Source of the DNA: an uncultured Flavobacteriaceae bacterium | GTDB lineage: Bacteria; Bacteroidota; Bacteroidia; Flavobacteriales; Flavobacteriaceae | DNA length: 34,804 nt | Reading direction: 5' to 3' | NCBI GenBank assembly: GCA_905479415.1 | Contig: CAJQMK010000046.1 | Location: 1 to 34,804 of the forward strand | Shown: positions 1 to 9,178 of the stretch, in pieces | Numbering within the stretch: position 1 is the first letter of the stretch | Layout: each line of letters starts with the position of its first letter | The notes under the pieces: model-generated | Databases searched by the model: none | Seen by the model: the letters and a program-made list of their open reading frames with translations, nothing else | What the model was told of the DNA's origin: nothing | Made by a program: the position numbers and the translations under genes

Positions 1-1
1 T

Positions 2-655
2 ACTGAAGACAATGGGGAAAACTGGAAATCTATACATTCAAATTTGCCAATTTCATCTGTAAATGTAATCAAAGAAGATCCTTATTATGAAGATTTACTT
101 TATCTAGGAACTGATAATGGCGTCTATATGAGTTTTGATAAAGGATTGAGTTGGAATTCTTTTAATAAAGGTTTACAAAAAGTAGCTACTCATGATCTGG
201 TTATACAAAAAAGAGCAAAAGATTTATTAATTGGTACACACGGAAGATCAATTTATAAAATGGATTTGTCTATTATTTATTCTTTTCTTGAAAAAAGAAA
301 TTTAAACCAAAATCATTACATAATTCCAAAAGATATTAGTTTTTCGTCAAGATGGGGAAAAAGAACATACAATTGGTCGGAGTTTAATTTACCTAACCAT
401 TACTTTAATTTATATTCTACTAAAGATCAAGCCCCGACTATGAAACTTTTAGACAGTGATAAAAGTTTAATTTATAAAATGAAATTAATTTTAGAAGAGG
501 GCTTTCAAAAAGTAGATTTACCTATAGCATATCCAAATAAAAAAATGGCCAACAAAAATAAAGTTGAAAAATCAGCTAATGGTAAATTTTATTTGAAAAA
601 GGGGCAATATGAAATAGTAATAGGCGATGTTTCAGAAAAGTTTGATATAAAATAA
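2..655 (+). CDS. BNR/sortilin-type repeat protein, C-terminal fragment (5' end outside window)
   Basis: The reading frame is open from base 2 to a TAA at 653-655, giving 217 residues that begin mid-protein. A TTG at base 44 could be mistaken for a start, but coding continues upstream of it without a stop. The visible part has BNR-type Asp-box features (D-N-G-x-x-W near the edge, then DNGVYMSFDKGLSW) and the segment GTHGRSIYKMDLS, which is typical near the end of the beta-propeller of the large proteins annotated 'glycosyl hydrolase' or VPS10/sortilin-like in Bacteroidota. The last ~130 residues are a less conserved C-terminal domain. Those relatives are large, usually secreted proteins of roughly 900-1000 residues with poorly known substrates. 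Glycosidase activity should not be assumed. No terminator is evident after the stop. The family call is fairly good and the function unknown. Confidence 0.75.
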   Translation, partial: TEDNGENWKSIHSNLPISSVNVIKEDPYYEDLLYLGTDNGVYMSFDKGLSWNSFNKGLQKVATHDLVIQKRAKDLLIGTHGRSIYKMDLSIIYSFLEKRNLNQNHYIIPKDISFSSRWGKRTYNWSEFNLPNHYFNLYSTKDQAPTMKLLDSDKSLIYKMKLILEEGFQKVDLPIAYPNKKMANKNKVEKSANGKFYLKKGQYEIVIGDVSEKFDIK

Positions 656-669
656 ATGTTAAGTTTTTA

Positions 670-700
670 TTGCCTTGTATCGGCTCATAGGTTAATTTTG
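670..700 (+). promoter_or_regulatory. Predicted promoter of the sdhCAB operon
   Basis: TTG at 670-672 and TAATTTTG at 693-700 are 20 bases apart, matching the Bacteroidota primary sigma consensus TTG/TAnnTTTG. The start of transcription would fall near base 705, leaving a leader of about 20 bases before the sdhC ATG at 726. There is no Shine-Dalgarno sequence. This is a sequence match only. Confidence 0.6.
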
Positions 701-725
701 CTTTGTAATTATATATAATTCAGTA

Positions 726-1385
726 ATGAGTAACGTAATTCAAGCTTCAATAATTAAAAAAATAGCAATGGCTGTTTCAGGGCTTTTTTTAATTATTTTT
801 CTATTTCAACACTTTGTAATCAATATTACCTCAGTTTTTAGTGAATCAATATTTAATCAATTTTCACACTTTATGGGATCAAACTTTGTTGTACAATTTA
901 TTGCACAACCAATTTTAATTTTTGGAGTAATTTTTCATTTTGTTATGGGTTTTGTTCTAGATTTTCAAAATAGATCCTCAAGAAAAATAAAGTATGTAAA
1001 GTATAAGGGTTCAAGTAATGCAAGTTGGATGTCTAGAAATATGATTATTTCAGGAGCTGTAGTCTTATCATTTTTAATTTTACATTTTTATGATTTTTGG
1101 ATTCCAGAAATGAATTATAAGTATGTAGAGTTTTTACCTGATGATCCAAATAGATATTATGATGAACTGTCTCACAAATTTGAAGATTTGGTGAAAGTTG
1201 TATTATACGTTATTTCTTTTGGATTCCTATCTCTTCACCTTTTACATGGTTTTTCTTCTGCTTTTCAGTCAATGGGCATCAATAATAAATACAATTATTT
1301 AGTAAAAACTTTTACTATTGTGTATGCAATAGGTATTCCATTAGGATTTAGTTTTATTGCAATTTTTCATTATTTAAATCATTAG
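726..1385 (+). CDS. sdhC: Succinate dehydrogenase cytochrome b subunit (type B, di-haem)
   Basis: A 219-residue membrane anchor of succinate:menaquinone oxidoreductase (complex II). It carries electrons from the iron-sulfur subunit to quinone through two b haems. Five hydrophobic helices are visible at roughly 10-35, 55-79, 105-126, 155-178 and 190-215. Candidate haem-ligand histidines lie in four of them: H29, H71, H120 and H171 or H174. This single-subunit, five-helix form is the type-B enzyme also found in Wolinella fumarate reductase and Bacillus Sdh, unlike the SdhC+SdhD pair of E. coli. The gene is the first of the sdhCAB operon, 3 bases before sdhA, and follows a good promoter match. 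The direction in vivo (succinate oxidation or fumarate reduction) cannot be read from sequence. Succinate oxidation is the likelier role in a marine flavobacterium. Confidence 0.95.
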   Translation: MSNVIQASIIKKIAMAVSGLFLIIFLFQHFVINITSVFSESIFNQFSHFMGSNFVVQFIAQPILIFGVIFHFVMGFVLDFQNRSSRKIKYVKYKGSSNASWMSRNMIISGAVVLSFLILHFYDFWIPEMNYKYVEFLPDDPNRYYDELSHKFEDLVKVVLYVISFGFLSLHLLHGFSSAFQSMGINNKYNYLVKTFTIVYAIGIPLGFSFIAIFHYLNH

Positions 1386-1388
1386 GAT

Positions 1389-3392
1389 ATGTCCAAAGTA
1401 AATGCTAAAATTCCTGAAGGTCCAATTTCAAAAAAATGGACAAATCATAAGAACAATATACGTTTAGTAAGTCCTGCTAATAAAAGATTAATTGATGTAA
1501 TTGTCGTTGGAACTGGCTTAGCTGGTGGTTCTGCTGCTGCTACTTTAGCTGAATTGGGCTACAATGTTAAAGCGTTTTGTTTTCAAGATTCGCCTCGAAG
1601 AGCTCATTCAATTGCAGCTCAAGGAGGAATTAATGCTGCAAAAAATTATCAAGGTGACGGAGATTCAATTCACAGGCTTTTTTATGATACTGTCAAGGGA
1701 GGAGATTATAGATCAAGAGAAGCAAATGTATATAGATTAGCTGAAGTATCAGCAAATATTATAGACCAGTGTGTAGCTCAAGGTGTTCCTTTTGCTAGAG
1801 ACTATGGAGGACTTCTAGATAATAGATCGTTTGGAGGAGTTTTGGTTTCCAGAACATTCTATGCTAAAGGACAAACAGGTCAACAATTATTACTTGGAGC
1901 TTATTCTGCTATGAATAGACAAATTGCAAGAGGTAAAATCCAAATGTTTAATAGACATGAAATGATGGATTTAGTTAAAGTAGATGGAAAAGCCAGAGGA
2001 ATTATTACTAGAAACCTAATTAACGGAGAAATAGAAAGACACTCAGCTCATGCTGTAGTTATAGCGTCAGGAGGTTATGGAAACTTATTTTATTTATCTA
2101 CAAATGCAATGGGAAGTAACGTTTCTGCTTCATGGAAAATACATAAAAAAGGTGCGTATTTTGCCAATCCATGTTTTACTCAAATTCACCCTACTTGTAT
2201 TCCTGTTTCTGGAGATCATCAATCAAAATTAACTTTGATGTCAGAGTCTCTTAGAAATGATGGTAGAATATGGGTTCCAAAATCAAAAAGTGATTCAGTT
2301 GCTATAAGAGAAGGAAGGTTAAAACCAGTAGATTTAACTGAGGATAAAAGAGACTATTATTTGGAGAGAAGATACCCTGCTTTTGGAAATTTGGTTCCAC
2401 GAGATGTAGCTTCTAGAGCTGCAAAAGAAAGATGTGATTCAGGTTTTGGAATAAATAAAACTGGTGAAGCTGTATTTTTAGACTTTGCTTCTGCTATTAT
2501 AAGATACGGTAAAGAAAAAGCTCATTTAAAAGGATTAGATGAAGATGATTTAAGTTTAGTTAAAGATTTAGGAAAAGAGGTGATTAAATCAAAATACGGA
2601 AACTTATTTCAGATGTATGAAAAGATCGTTGATCAAAATCCATATGAAACTCCAATGATGATTTATCCTGCAGTTCATTACACAATGGGAGGTGTTTGGG
2701 TTGATTACAATTTAATGACTACAATCCCAGGATGTTTTGCAATTGGGGAAGCTAATTTTTCTGATCATGGTGCTAATCGATTAGGAGCATCTGCACTTAT
2801 GCAAGGATTAGCAGATGGGTATTTTGTTCTTCCTTACACTATAGGGGATTATTTAGCTGATGATATTAGGACTGGTTCAATTTCCACTGATAGTAAAGAA
2901 TTTGAAGAAGCCGAAAAAGCCGTTAAAAATAAAATAGAATTATTAATCAATAATAATGGCAATAAAAGTGTAGACTATTTTCATAAAAAACTGGGTAAAA
3001 TTATTTGGAATAAGTGTGGAATGTCTAGAAATGAGAAAGAACTAAAAGAAGCCATCGAAGAACTTCAATTGCTTAGAAAAGATTTTTATAAAAACGTTTC
3101 TGTACCTGGCTCTAAAGATTCTTTTAACGAACCTTTAGCCAAAGCAGTTAGGGTTTCAGACTTTCTTGAATTAGGAGAATTGTTTGCTAAAGACGCTTTA
3201 GAAAGATCGGAATCATGTGGGGGTCATTTTAGGGAAGAATCTCAAACTAAAGAAGGGGAAGCTTTAAGAGATGATAAAAACTTTACTTTTGTCTCAGCTT
3301 GGGAAAATAAAGGGGAGCCCTCGGAAGCTGTTTTACATAAAGAGAATTTGATTTATGAAAATATAGAACTAAAAACTAGATCTTATAAATAG
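1389..3392 (+). CDS. sdhA: Succinate dehydrogenase flavoprotein subunit
   Basis: A 667-residue FAD-containing catalytic subunit that interconverts succinate and fumarate on the cytoplasmic side. The dinucleotide-binding glycines are at 41-46 (GTGLAG). The [11 protein letters not shown] segment places the covalent FAD-linking histidine at H73. H267 in the HPTC segment, the PRDVASR arginine segment, HYTMGG and [11 protein letters not shown] correspond to the substrate- and FAD-binding motifs of the family. Length is normal for type-B SdhA, which is longer than the 588-residue E. coli protein. Spacing of 3 bases to sdhC and 1 base to sdhB supports a single transcript. No anomaly seen. Confidence 0.97.
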   Translation: MSKVNAKIPEGPISKKWTNHKNNIRLVSPANKRLIDVIVVGTGLAGGSAAATLAELGYNVKAFCFQDSPRRAHSIAAQGGINAAKNYQGDGDSIHRLFYDTVKGGDYRSREANVYRLAEVSANIIDQCVAQGVPFARDYGGLLDNRSFGGVLVSRTFYAKGQTGQQLLLGAYSAMNRQIARGKIQMFNRHEMMDLVKVDGKARGIITRNLINGEIERHSAHAVVIASGGYGNLFYLSTNAMGSNVSASWKIHKKGAYFANPCFTQIHPTCIPVSGDHQSKLTLMSESLRNDGRIWVPKSKSDSVAIREGRLKPVDLTEDKRDYYLERRYPAFGNLVPRDVASRAAKERCDSGFGINKTGEAVFLDFASAIIRYGKEKAHLKGLDEDDLSLVKDLGKEVIKSKYGNLFQMYEKIVDQNPYETPMMIYPAVHYTMGGVWVDYNLMTTIPGCFAIGEANFSDHGANRLGASALMQGLADGYFVLPYTIGDYLADDIRTGSISTDSKEFEEAEKAVKNKIELLINNNGNKSVDYFHKKLGKIIWNKCGMSRNEKELKEAIEELQLLRKDFYKNVSVPGSKDSFNEPLAKAVRVSDFLELGELFAKDALERSESCGGHFREESQTKEGEALRDDKNFTFVSAWENKGEPSEAVLHKENLIYENIELKTRSYK

Positions 3393-3393
3393 G

Positions 3394-4140
3394 ATGAAAC
3401 TTAAATTAAAAATTTGGCGTCAAAAAAATTCGAACGATAAAGGTAAAATTGTTTCTTACGATATAGAAAACATTTCACCAGATATGTCATTTTTAGAAAT
3501 GATGGATGTTCTCAATGAACAATTGACTTCTGATGGTGTTGATCCTGTAGCATTTGATCATGATTGTAGAGAAGGAATATGCGGTTCTTGCTCTATGTTT
3601 ATTAATGGAGAAGCACATGGACCAGACAGACTTGTAACAACATGTCAGTTACATATGAGAAAATTTAAAGATGGAGACACAATCCATATTGAACCATTTA
3701 GAGCAAATTCTTTTCCAGTTATTAAAGATTTAGTTGTTGATCGTTCGTCATTTGATAGGATTCAACATGCAGGAGGCTATATTTCTATAAATACTTCAGG
3801 AAATACTCAAGATGCTAATGCTATTCCAATAGAAAAAAACAGTGCTGATAAAGCATTTGATGCCGCTACTTGTATTGGATGTGGAGCTTGTGTAGCTACT
3901 TGTAAAAATTCAAGCGCAATGTTATTTGTTTCGGCTAAAGTGTCTCAGTTTTCTCTTCTTCCACAAGGAAAAGTAGAGGCTAATGATAGAGTTTTAAACA
4001 TGGTAAAACAAATGGATGAAGAAGGGTTTGGCAACTGTACAAATACTGGGGCGTGCGAAGTAGAATGCCCTAAAGGAATTTCACTGGAAAATATAGCAAG
4101 AATGAATAGAGATTTCTTGAAAGCCAAAATTTCTTCTTAA
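3394..4140 (+). CDS. sdhB: Succinate dehydrogenase iron-sulfur subunit
   Basis: A 248-residue electron-transfer subunit with all three cluster motifs intact. Cysteines 58, 63, 66 and 84 would hold the [2Fe-2S] cluster. C160, C163, C166 and C225 would hold the [4Fe-4S] cluster. C170, C215 and C221 would hold the [3Fe-4S] cluster. It links the SdhA flavin to the SdhC haems and quinone site. The ATG begins 1 base after the sdhA stop, so the genes are probably translationally coupled. It is the last gene of the operon and converges with the paraoxonase-like gene only 10 bases downstream. Confidence 0.97.
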   Translation: MKLKLKIWRQKNSNDKGKIVSYDIENISPDMSFLEMMDVLNEQLTSDGVDPVAFDHDCREGICGSCSMFINGEAHGPDRLVTTCQLHMRKFKDGDTIHIEPFRANSFPVIKDLVVDRSSFDRIQHAGGYISINTSGNTQDANAIPIEKNSADKAFDAATCIGCGACVATCKNSSAMLFVSAKVSQFSLLPQGKVEANDRVLNMVKQMDEEGFGNCTNTGACEVECPKGISLENIARMNRDFLKAKISS

Positions 4141-4160
4141 ATCTAAAGATTTATTTTTTT
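4138..4160 (+). terminator. Weak intrinsic terminator candidate after sdhB
   Basis: TAAATC (4138-4143) and GATTTA (4148-4153) form a perfect 6-bp stem with a TAAA loop, followed directly by seven T residues (4154-4160) in the plus direction. The stem is AT-rich, contains the sdhB stop codon and runs into the stop codon of the opposing gene. It would terminate the sdh transcript but has no T-run for the minus strand. Confidence 0.4.
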
Positions 4161-5182
4161 AATACAAGAAAATGATCATCCATTACATTTCCCATTAGAA
4201 TCAGATTTCCAAAAGGTGCTGCAACTGTAGATCCAGACATAGCTTGACCTTTTTCTAAATATATGTTTTCTTTAATGTAATTATTCTTTTCAATGTATTT
4301 TATAGATATAATTTCTGAGGGTGCAAACGCTTTATTACCTTTTGAATATGAATCAAAATGCAGAAGATTTGGATGAGCTCCTATCCAAAGTGTATTGTCT
4401 AGATCAAATTCAATATTATCAACACCTGTTCCACAGTAAATATCTTCAATAAAGGACAAAGAATTATCATTATTCTTTTTAAATACTTTTATATAAAATT
4501 TTCTTGGGGAAGCCACAAAAAGTAAATCTTTTTTTGAATTATAATTAATACCATTAGCAAATGAGATTCCGTTAGCAACTTCTTTGAACTTCAATCCGTC
4601 AAAAAAAATAACATTTGAAATAGCAAGCCCTAAATAATCTTCAGCTAAACGTAATATTCCAGATTTATATTTATGATCGTTAGTAAAATAAAAACTATTT
4701 TCATTAATTAAAACAACATCGTTTGGACTTAAAATCATCGGATTATCAAGCGTTTTAAAATGAGTAAGTTTAGTTCCAATTAATTTAAAAATTTCTATGT
4801 ATTCTTTTTCAATGGTGTGGTTCACAACAGCAATTGTAGTAATGCTGTCTGTTTTGAAAATTGAAATTCCATGAGGAGCAAATGGTTTATTAAAATCTTT
4901 AGTTAGAAGAATAGGTTTTGATTCAATTTTCTTTAAATCAATATAATATAGGCCTCCTTCTTCTTGTTGATTTGCGGGAAAAGCTTTTCTTTTTGTTGAA
5001 GATACTATAGCAAAACTATCAATATGATTTATTGTAATGTCTTCTGCTCCAACAATATTTATTTTAGTTAAAACCTCTCCTTCAAACTTATTTTCAATTA
5101 TTCTAAAATAACCTGTACTCCAAAAAATATTAAATATATATAGTCCAAGTACCATTAAAATTAAGATGGAAATCTTTTTCAT
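4151..5182 (-). CDS. Paraoxonase (PON)-like arylesterase/lactonase family protein
   Basis: A 343-residue protein with an N-terminal hydrophobic helix (residues 3-20) that is either a signal anchor or an uncleaved signal peptide, then a six-bladed propeller-like domain. The PON calcium ligands can be matched one by one: E47 and D48 in GAED, N154 in SPNDV, N210 in FANG, and D245 and N246 in GVDNIEF. The histidine dyad is also matched, with H104 in PHGIS and H122 in VVNH. In human PON1 these correspond to E53, D54, N168, N224, D269, N270, H115 and H134. A calcium-dependent lactonase or arylesterase outside the cytoplasm is therefore plausible, but the substrate is unknown. The ATG overlaps the stop of the upstream Ig-like lipoprotein gene by 4 bases (ATGA), so the two are probably co-translated. 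Confidence 0.8.
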   Translation of the reverse strand: MKKISILILMVLGLYIFNIFWSTGYFRIIENKFEGEVLTKINIVGAEDITINHIDSFAIVSSTKRKAFPANQQEEGGLYYIDLKKIESKPILLTKDFNKPFAPHGISIFKTDSITTIAVVNHTIEKEYIEIFKLIGTKLTHFKTLDNPMILSPNDVVLINENSFYFTNDHKYKSGILRLAEDYLGLAISNVIFFDGLKFKEVANGISFANGINYNSKKDLLFVASPRKFYIKVFKKNNDNSLSFIEDIYCGTGVDNIEFDLDNTLWIGAHPNLLHFDSYSKGNKAFAPSEIISIKYIEKNNYIKENIYLEKGQAMSGSTVAAPFGNLILMGNVMDDHFLVLKK

Positions 5183-6774
5183 TCTACAACAATTTTTTCT
5201 TCAATGATCCAATTTGCTCTAATTACAAATTCTTCTTTGAAGTGAAACACCTCTTCAGGCTGAATTCTGTTTAGAAAATTTCCAGTATCCCAAATTTTAT
5301 TTTTGTTTTCATCAAAAATAACTTTTACAAAATAATCAGCGGGTTTTAGATATTCAAAAACACAAGGATCATTAAAAGAGTTTAATATTTTTTTTCTAAT
5401 TAATTCATCTTTATTGTTAGTTAAATGAATTATAATTGGATATTCTTTAACATTACTAATTCCAAGCTTTAATGTTCCGTATTCTGTTCTGCTTTTAGTC
5501 TTAAATTTATAACTTATGGTGTCGTTTGTAGTTTTTAAAAAATCAGTTAACGCATCTGGATACAGATTAACGATATAGTTGTCATTTGGTAATAATTCAA
5601 AATCAAAATTTACATCAAACTTGTTTTTGTCTATTTCAACACTAAAAGGAATTAAAAGAGAATCTTTATTTAAAACATTAATTTGGTCTTTATTTATATT
5701 AGTTATAGGAATATTACTATATATTTTAAATTTTTCATTAAGCTCTAAAACTGATTTTGTTGACGGATTAATGACTAGAGAGTCTTTTTCCATTTTTTTA
5801 TACTTCAACGTAAATTTTTCTTCATAACGTGGAGATTTGACAACAAATTTCAAAGAATCGTATTCTTTAATATTAAACCAATAATTTAAAGTATCAGAAT
5901 CTTTATTCTTGGTTATAACAAAATCTGTTTTTTTTTGATCAATTAATTCTAATTCAACATCCTTATATTTTCCTTTAAATCCAAATCCTATTCTGTTTTC
6001 TGTTTCTAAAAAAGGTTTAAAGCTTTTAAAAGGAATTTCTTCTTTAAATAAGTTTATTTTAATACTATCCTTTAAAGGTAAATCAATGAACTCATCAACA
6101 AATCCAATTTTCTCAAATTCAGGATCAAATTTATAATTACTGTTTTCATCTTTTAATGCTAACAGTAAATATTTCCCTTTTTTTAAATTGGTCATTTTAA
6201 AACTAGTTGAGTCAAGGGAACTTCCTACGTAATTAGGCAAACCATTATATATTATTGAGTCACTATAATTTTCATTTATTGGATATAAAAAGGTTGAAAT
6301 AAAATCATCAGATTTTCTTTCAAGAGAATTAGTAATGTTGCCAGAAAGATATAGCGAATCAATATATTCACCGGTCGAAAAGGCGTAACTAAAAAAAGGA
6401 AGTTTATTTTCTTCATTATTATCTACGACACTTTGACCAAAGTTAAAAACATACGTACTGTTTTCATCAAGTTTTTCCTTGATATCAATTTGAATATATT
6501 TTGATGCCCCAGATTGAGGACTAATTGAATAAAAACTTTTATCCAAAGGAGGAGAAACAACAAGTTGTTTTCTAAAGTCTTTGAGTTTGATGTATTCATT
6601 AAAATAAAGTCTTATTCTATCCTCTTTAAAATAAACTGAATTTTCTGCCGGCTCAGCATTTAAAAGAACTGGGGGATCTTCATCTTCAGGCCCTCCTTGT
6701 GGAATTCCTCTTTTAGCACAATTAATTAACGATGAACAAATTAGAGCCAGAAAAATTAATTTTATTTTTTTCAT
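5179..6774 (-). CDS. Ig-like (Big_5/SbsA-type) domain lipoprotein
   Basis: A 531-residue lipoprotein if started at the ATG at 6774. A GTG one codon upstream (6777) also lies in frame but is less likely. The signal is a lysine-rich start, a hydrophobic stretch and a lipobox ending at C19 (SLINC). Residues ~30-115 (GGPEDEDPP, then AEPAENSVYF and FNEYIKLKD) are the Ig-like Big_5 module that begins many Bacteroidota lipoproteins of this layout. The rest appears to be further beta-sandwich segments, including one near 195-215 that resembles a carboxypeptidase-regulatory or prealbumin-like fold (KKGKYLLLALKDENSNYKFDPE). No catalytic motif is seen. It is probably anchored in the outer membrane or periplasm. 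Its gene is the first of a two-gene unit with the paraoxonase-like gene. Function is not established. Confidence 0.75.
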   Translation of the reverse strand: MKKIKLIFLALICSSLINCAKRGIPQGGPEDEDPPVLLNAEPAENSVYFKEDRIRLYFNEYIKLKDFRKQLVVSPPLDKSFYSISPQSGASKYIQIDIKEKLDENSTYVFNFGQSVVDNNEENKLPFFSYAFSTGEYIDSLYLSGNITNSLERKSDDFISTFLYPINENYSDSIIYNGLPNYVGSSLDSTSFKMTNLKKGKYLLLALKDENSNYKFDPEFEKIGFVDEFIDLPLKDSIKINLFKEEIPFKSFKPFLETENRIGFGFKGKYKDVELELIDQKKTDFVITKNKDSDTLNYWFNIKEYDSLKFVVKSPRYEEKFTLKYKKMEKDSLVINPSTKSVLELNEKFKIYSNIPITNINKDQINVLNKDSLLIPFSVEIDKNKFDVNFDFELLPNDNYIVNLYPDALTDFLKTTNDTISYKFKTKSRTEYGTLKLGISNVKEYPIIIHLTNNKDELIRKKILNSFNDPCVFEYLKPADYFVKVIFDENKNKIWDTGNFLNRIQPEEVFHFKEEFVIRANWIIEEKIVVE

Positions 6775-6813
6775 CACTTGTAATACATAGGCAAAATAAC
6801 AATTATTTTCTCT

Positions 6814-6842
6814 AATTCTATTTTAATTGAATAAATAGAATT
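6814..6842. repeat. Perfect 10-bp inverted repeat in the divergent lipoprotein/glyS gap
   Basis: AATTCTATTT (6814-6823) and AAATAGAATT (6833-6842) are exact reverse complements separated by 9 bases. The dyad lies in the 98-base gap between the minus-strand lipoprotein gene and glyS, about 18 bases upstream of the glyS -7 match. It could be an operator for a dimeric regulator. No T-run follows on either strand, so a terminator is unlikely. In AT-rich DNA some dyads arise by chance, but 10 of 10 paired bases in a divergent gap deserves notice. Confidence 0.5.
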
Positions 6843-6860
6843 TATATAAAATTTAACTCT

Positions 6861-6868
6861 TATTTTTG
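6861..6868 (+). promoter_or_regulatory. Predicted -7 element of glyS
   Basis: TATTTTTG fits TAnnTTTG exactly. It ends only 4 bases before the glyS ATG at 6873, so transcription would start at or within a few bases of the start codon. A properly spaced -33 TTG is not present (the nearest is at 6827-6829, 31 bases away), so this is a half-match. Confidence 0.35.
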
Positions 6869-6872
6869 TGTT

Positions 6873-8408
6873 ATGAGTAAAGAAGATAAATTTAAAAAAG
6901 TAATCTCTCACGCTAAAGAATATGGATTTGTTTTTCAGTCTAGCGAAATATATGACGGTCTAAGCGCCGTATATGACTATGGACAAAACGGGACAGATCT
7001 TAAAAATAATATTAAGGATTATTGGTTAAAGGCTATGGTTCAATTAAACGATAACATTGTAAATATTGATTCAGCTATTTTGATGCATCCTAAAATATGG
7101 AAAGCATCCGGACATGTAGATGCCTTTAATGATCCGTTAATTGACAACAAGGATTCAAAAAAAAGATATCGAGCTGACGTTTTAATTGAAGATTATATTT
7201 CTAAAATTGATAATAAAATTCAAAAAGAAATTTCAAAAGCAAAAAAAAAATTTGGTGAAAATTTTGATAAAGAACAGTTTGTTTCCACAAATTCAAGAAT
7301 TTTAAATTATAACAATAAAATCAGTGATATAAATAAAGTTTTTAGTGAAGCTTTAGAAAAAGATGACCTTAAAGCTTTGAAAAAATTAATAGAAGATTTA
7401 GAAATTGCTTGCCCCGTTTCAGGATCAAAAAACTGGACAGATGTAAAACAATTCAACTTAATGTTTGGCACTAAATTAGGAGCATCTGCTGAAAGCGCTA
7501 TGGATCTTTACTTACGACCTGAAACTGCTCAAGGTATTTTTGTTAATTTTCTAAATGTTCAAAAAACTAGCAGATTAAAAATCCCCTTTGGAATAGCTCA
7601 AATAGGTAAAGCATTTAGAAATGAAATTGTGGCTAGACAATTTATATTCAGAATGAGAGAGTTTGAACAAATGGAAATGCAGTTTTTTATTAAACCAGGG
7701 ACTCAACAAGAATGGTATGCTAAATGGAAAGAAAACAGATTAGCATGGCATCTTTCACTGGGATTAGGAGAAGATAATTACAGATTTCATGATCATGATA
7801 AACTCGCTCATTATGCCGATGCAGCTTGTGATATTGAGTTTAATTTTCCATTTGGTTTTAAAGAACTGGAGGGAATTCATTCTAGAACTGATTTTGACCT
7901 TACTAGTCATGAAAAATTTTCCTCAAAAAAAATAAAATATTTTGATACTCTTTCCAACGAAAGCTTTACGCCTTATGTTCTTGAAACATCAATAGGTTTA
8001 GATAGAATGTTTTTAGCTATTTTTTCAAAATCTCTAATTGAAGAAAAACTTGAAGACGGCTCCTCAAGGACTGTTTTAAAATTTCCTAAAATTCTAGCTC
8101 CTAAAAAAGTTGCGGTTCTCCCTTTATTAAAGAAAGATGGTCTTCCGGAATTATCAAAACAAATATTAGAAGAATTTAAGTGGGACTATAATTGCGTTTA
8201 TGATGAGAAAGATGCCATAGGAAGAAGATATAGAAGGCAAGATGCTTTAGGAACCCCTTATTGTTTGACTGTGGACCATCAATCTCTTGAAGATAGAACA
8301 ATAACTATTAGAGATAGAGATACAATGAAGCAACAGAGATTAACAGTCCAAGAGGTAAAAAATAAAATAAAAACAGAATTAGACTTGAAATCATGGTTAA
8401 CATTTTAA
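6873..8408 (+). CDS. glyS: Glycyl-tRNA synthetase, homodimeric class II
   Basis: A 511-residue enzyme that charges tRNA-Gly. It is the single-chain alpha2 type of Bacteroidota and eukaryotes, not the GlyQ/GlyS heterotetramer. Visible signatures are RPETAQGIF at 215-223, motif 2 from FRNEI to REFEQMEMQ (248-270) and motif 3 ETSIGLDRMF (371-380). The C-terminal anticodon-binding domain (from ~410) contains RRYRRQDALGTPY. An insert rich in lysine and glutamate around residues 108-180 separates the two halves of the catalytic domain, as is normal here. It is the first of a tight three-gene plus-strand unit, with the next ATG 1 base after its stop. The gene symbol may also appear as glyQS in databases. 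Confidence 0.96.
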   Translation: MSKEDKFKKVISHAKEYGFVFQSSEIYDGLSAVYDYGQNGTDLKNNIKDYWLKAMVQLNDNIVNIDSAILMHPKIWKASGHVDAFNDPLIDNKDSKKRYRADVLIEDYISKIDNKIQKEISKAKKKFGENFDKEQFVSTNSRILNYNNKISDINKVFSEALEKDDLKALKKLIEDLEIACPVSGSKNWTDVKQFNLMFGTKLGASAESAMDLYLRPETAQGIFVNFLNVQKTSRLKIPFGIAQIGKAFRNEIVARQFIFRMREFEQMEMQFFIKPGTQQEWYAKWKENRLAWHLSLGLGEDNYRFHDHDKLAHYADAACDIEFNFPFGFKELEGIHSRTDFDLTSHEKFSSKKIKYFDTLSNESFTPYVLETSIGLDRMFLAIFSKSLIEEKLEDGSSRTVLKFPKILAPKKVAVLPLLKKDGLPELSKQILEEFKWDYNCVYDEKDAIGRRYRRQDALGTPYCLTVDHQSLEDRTITIRDRDTMKQQRLTVQEVKNKIKTELDLKSWLTF

Positions 8409-8409
8409 A

Positions 8410-9174
8410 ATGAAAATTATTTCTTATAATGTTAATGGAATTAGAGCTGCTATTAAAAAAGGATTTATAGAATGGCTTAAAAACTCAAATACAGATGTAA
8501 TTTGTCTTCAAGAAATTAAAGCTAATACTGATCAATTAGATTTAAGTCTTTTTAAAGAAATAGGATACAATTATAATTACTGGTTTTCTGCACAAAAAAA
8601 AGGATATAGTGGAGTAGCGATTTTGTCAAAACACAAGCCTGCACATATTGAATACGGAACAGGAATTGAACACATGGATTTTGAAGGCAGAAATCTAAGA
8701 ATTGATTTTGAAAAATTTTCTGTAATGAGTCTTTATCTTCCCTCTGGAACTAATATAGCAAGACTTGAATATAAATTACAATATATGAAAGAATTCATGG
8801 CTTATATTGTAAAATTAAAAGAAGACATTCCAAACTTAGTAATATGTGGAGATTATAATATTTGTCATGAAGCAATTGACATACATGACCCTATTAGAAA
8901 TTCTAAAGTATCAGGTTTTCTTCCTTGGGAAAGAGAATGGTTGTCAGATTTTTTAGATTTAGGTTTTACAGACTCATTTAGAAAACTTAATAAAGACCCT
9001 GATAAGTATAGCTGGTGGAGTTATAGAGCCAACTCTAGACTAAATAATAAAGGATGGAGAATTGATTATAATTTGGTTTCAAATGCAATAAGTGCCAAAA
9101 TTAAATCCTCGACAATTTTAGACAAAATTGTTCATTCTGATCATTGTCCAATAGTTGTTGAATTAAATTTATAA
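8410..9174 (+). CDS. xth: Exodeoxyribonuclease III (AP endonuclease family)
   Basis: A 254-residue member of the exonuclease III/Ape1 family. It cuts DNA at abasic sites and removes 3' blocking groups in base excision repair. The catalytic residues are in place: N7 in YNVNGIRA, E35 in LQEIKA, Y109 in LYLPSGT, D148 and N150 in CGDYNI, D219 in WRIDY, and D244 and H245 in HSDHCPI. Length is close to that of E. coli XthA (268). The ATG begins 1 base after the glyS stop, so expression probably depends on glyS translation and transcription. Confidence 0.94.
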   Translation: MKIISYNVNGIRAAIKKGFIEWLKNSNTDVICLQEIKANTDQLDLSLFKEIGYNYNYWFSAQKKGYSGVAILSKHKPAHIEYGTGIEHMDFEGRNLRIDFEKFSVMSLYLPSGTNIARLEYKLQYMKEFMAYIVKLKEDIPNLVICGDYNICHEAIDIHDPIRNSKVSGFLPWEREWLSDFLDLGFTDSFRKLNKDPDKYSWWSYRANSRLNNKGWRIDYNLVSNAISAKIKSSTILDKIVHSDHCPIVVELNL

Positions 9175-9178
9175 ATAA

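Noticed and set aside
44-655. A complete 203-codon gene starting at TTG 44
   Set aside because: The same frame is open to the left edge and encodes matching BNR-type repeat sequence, so it is the end of a longer gene cut by the window.
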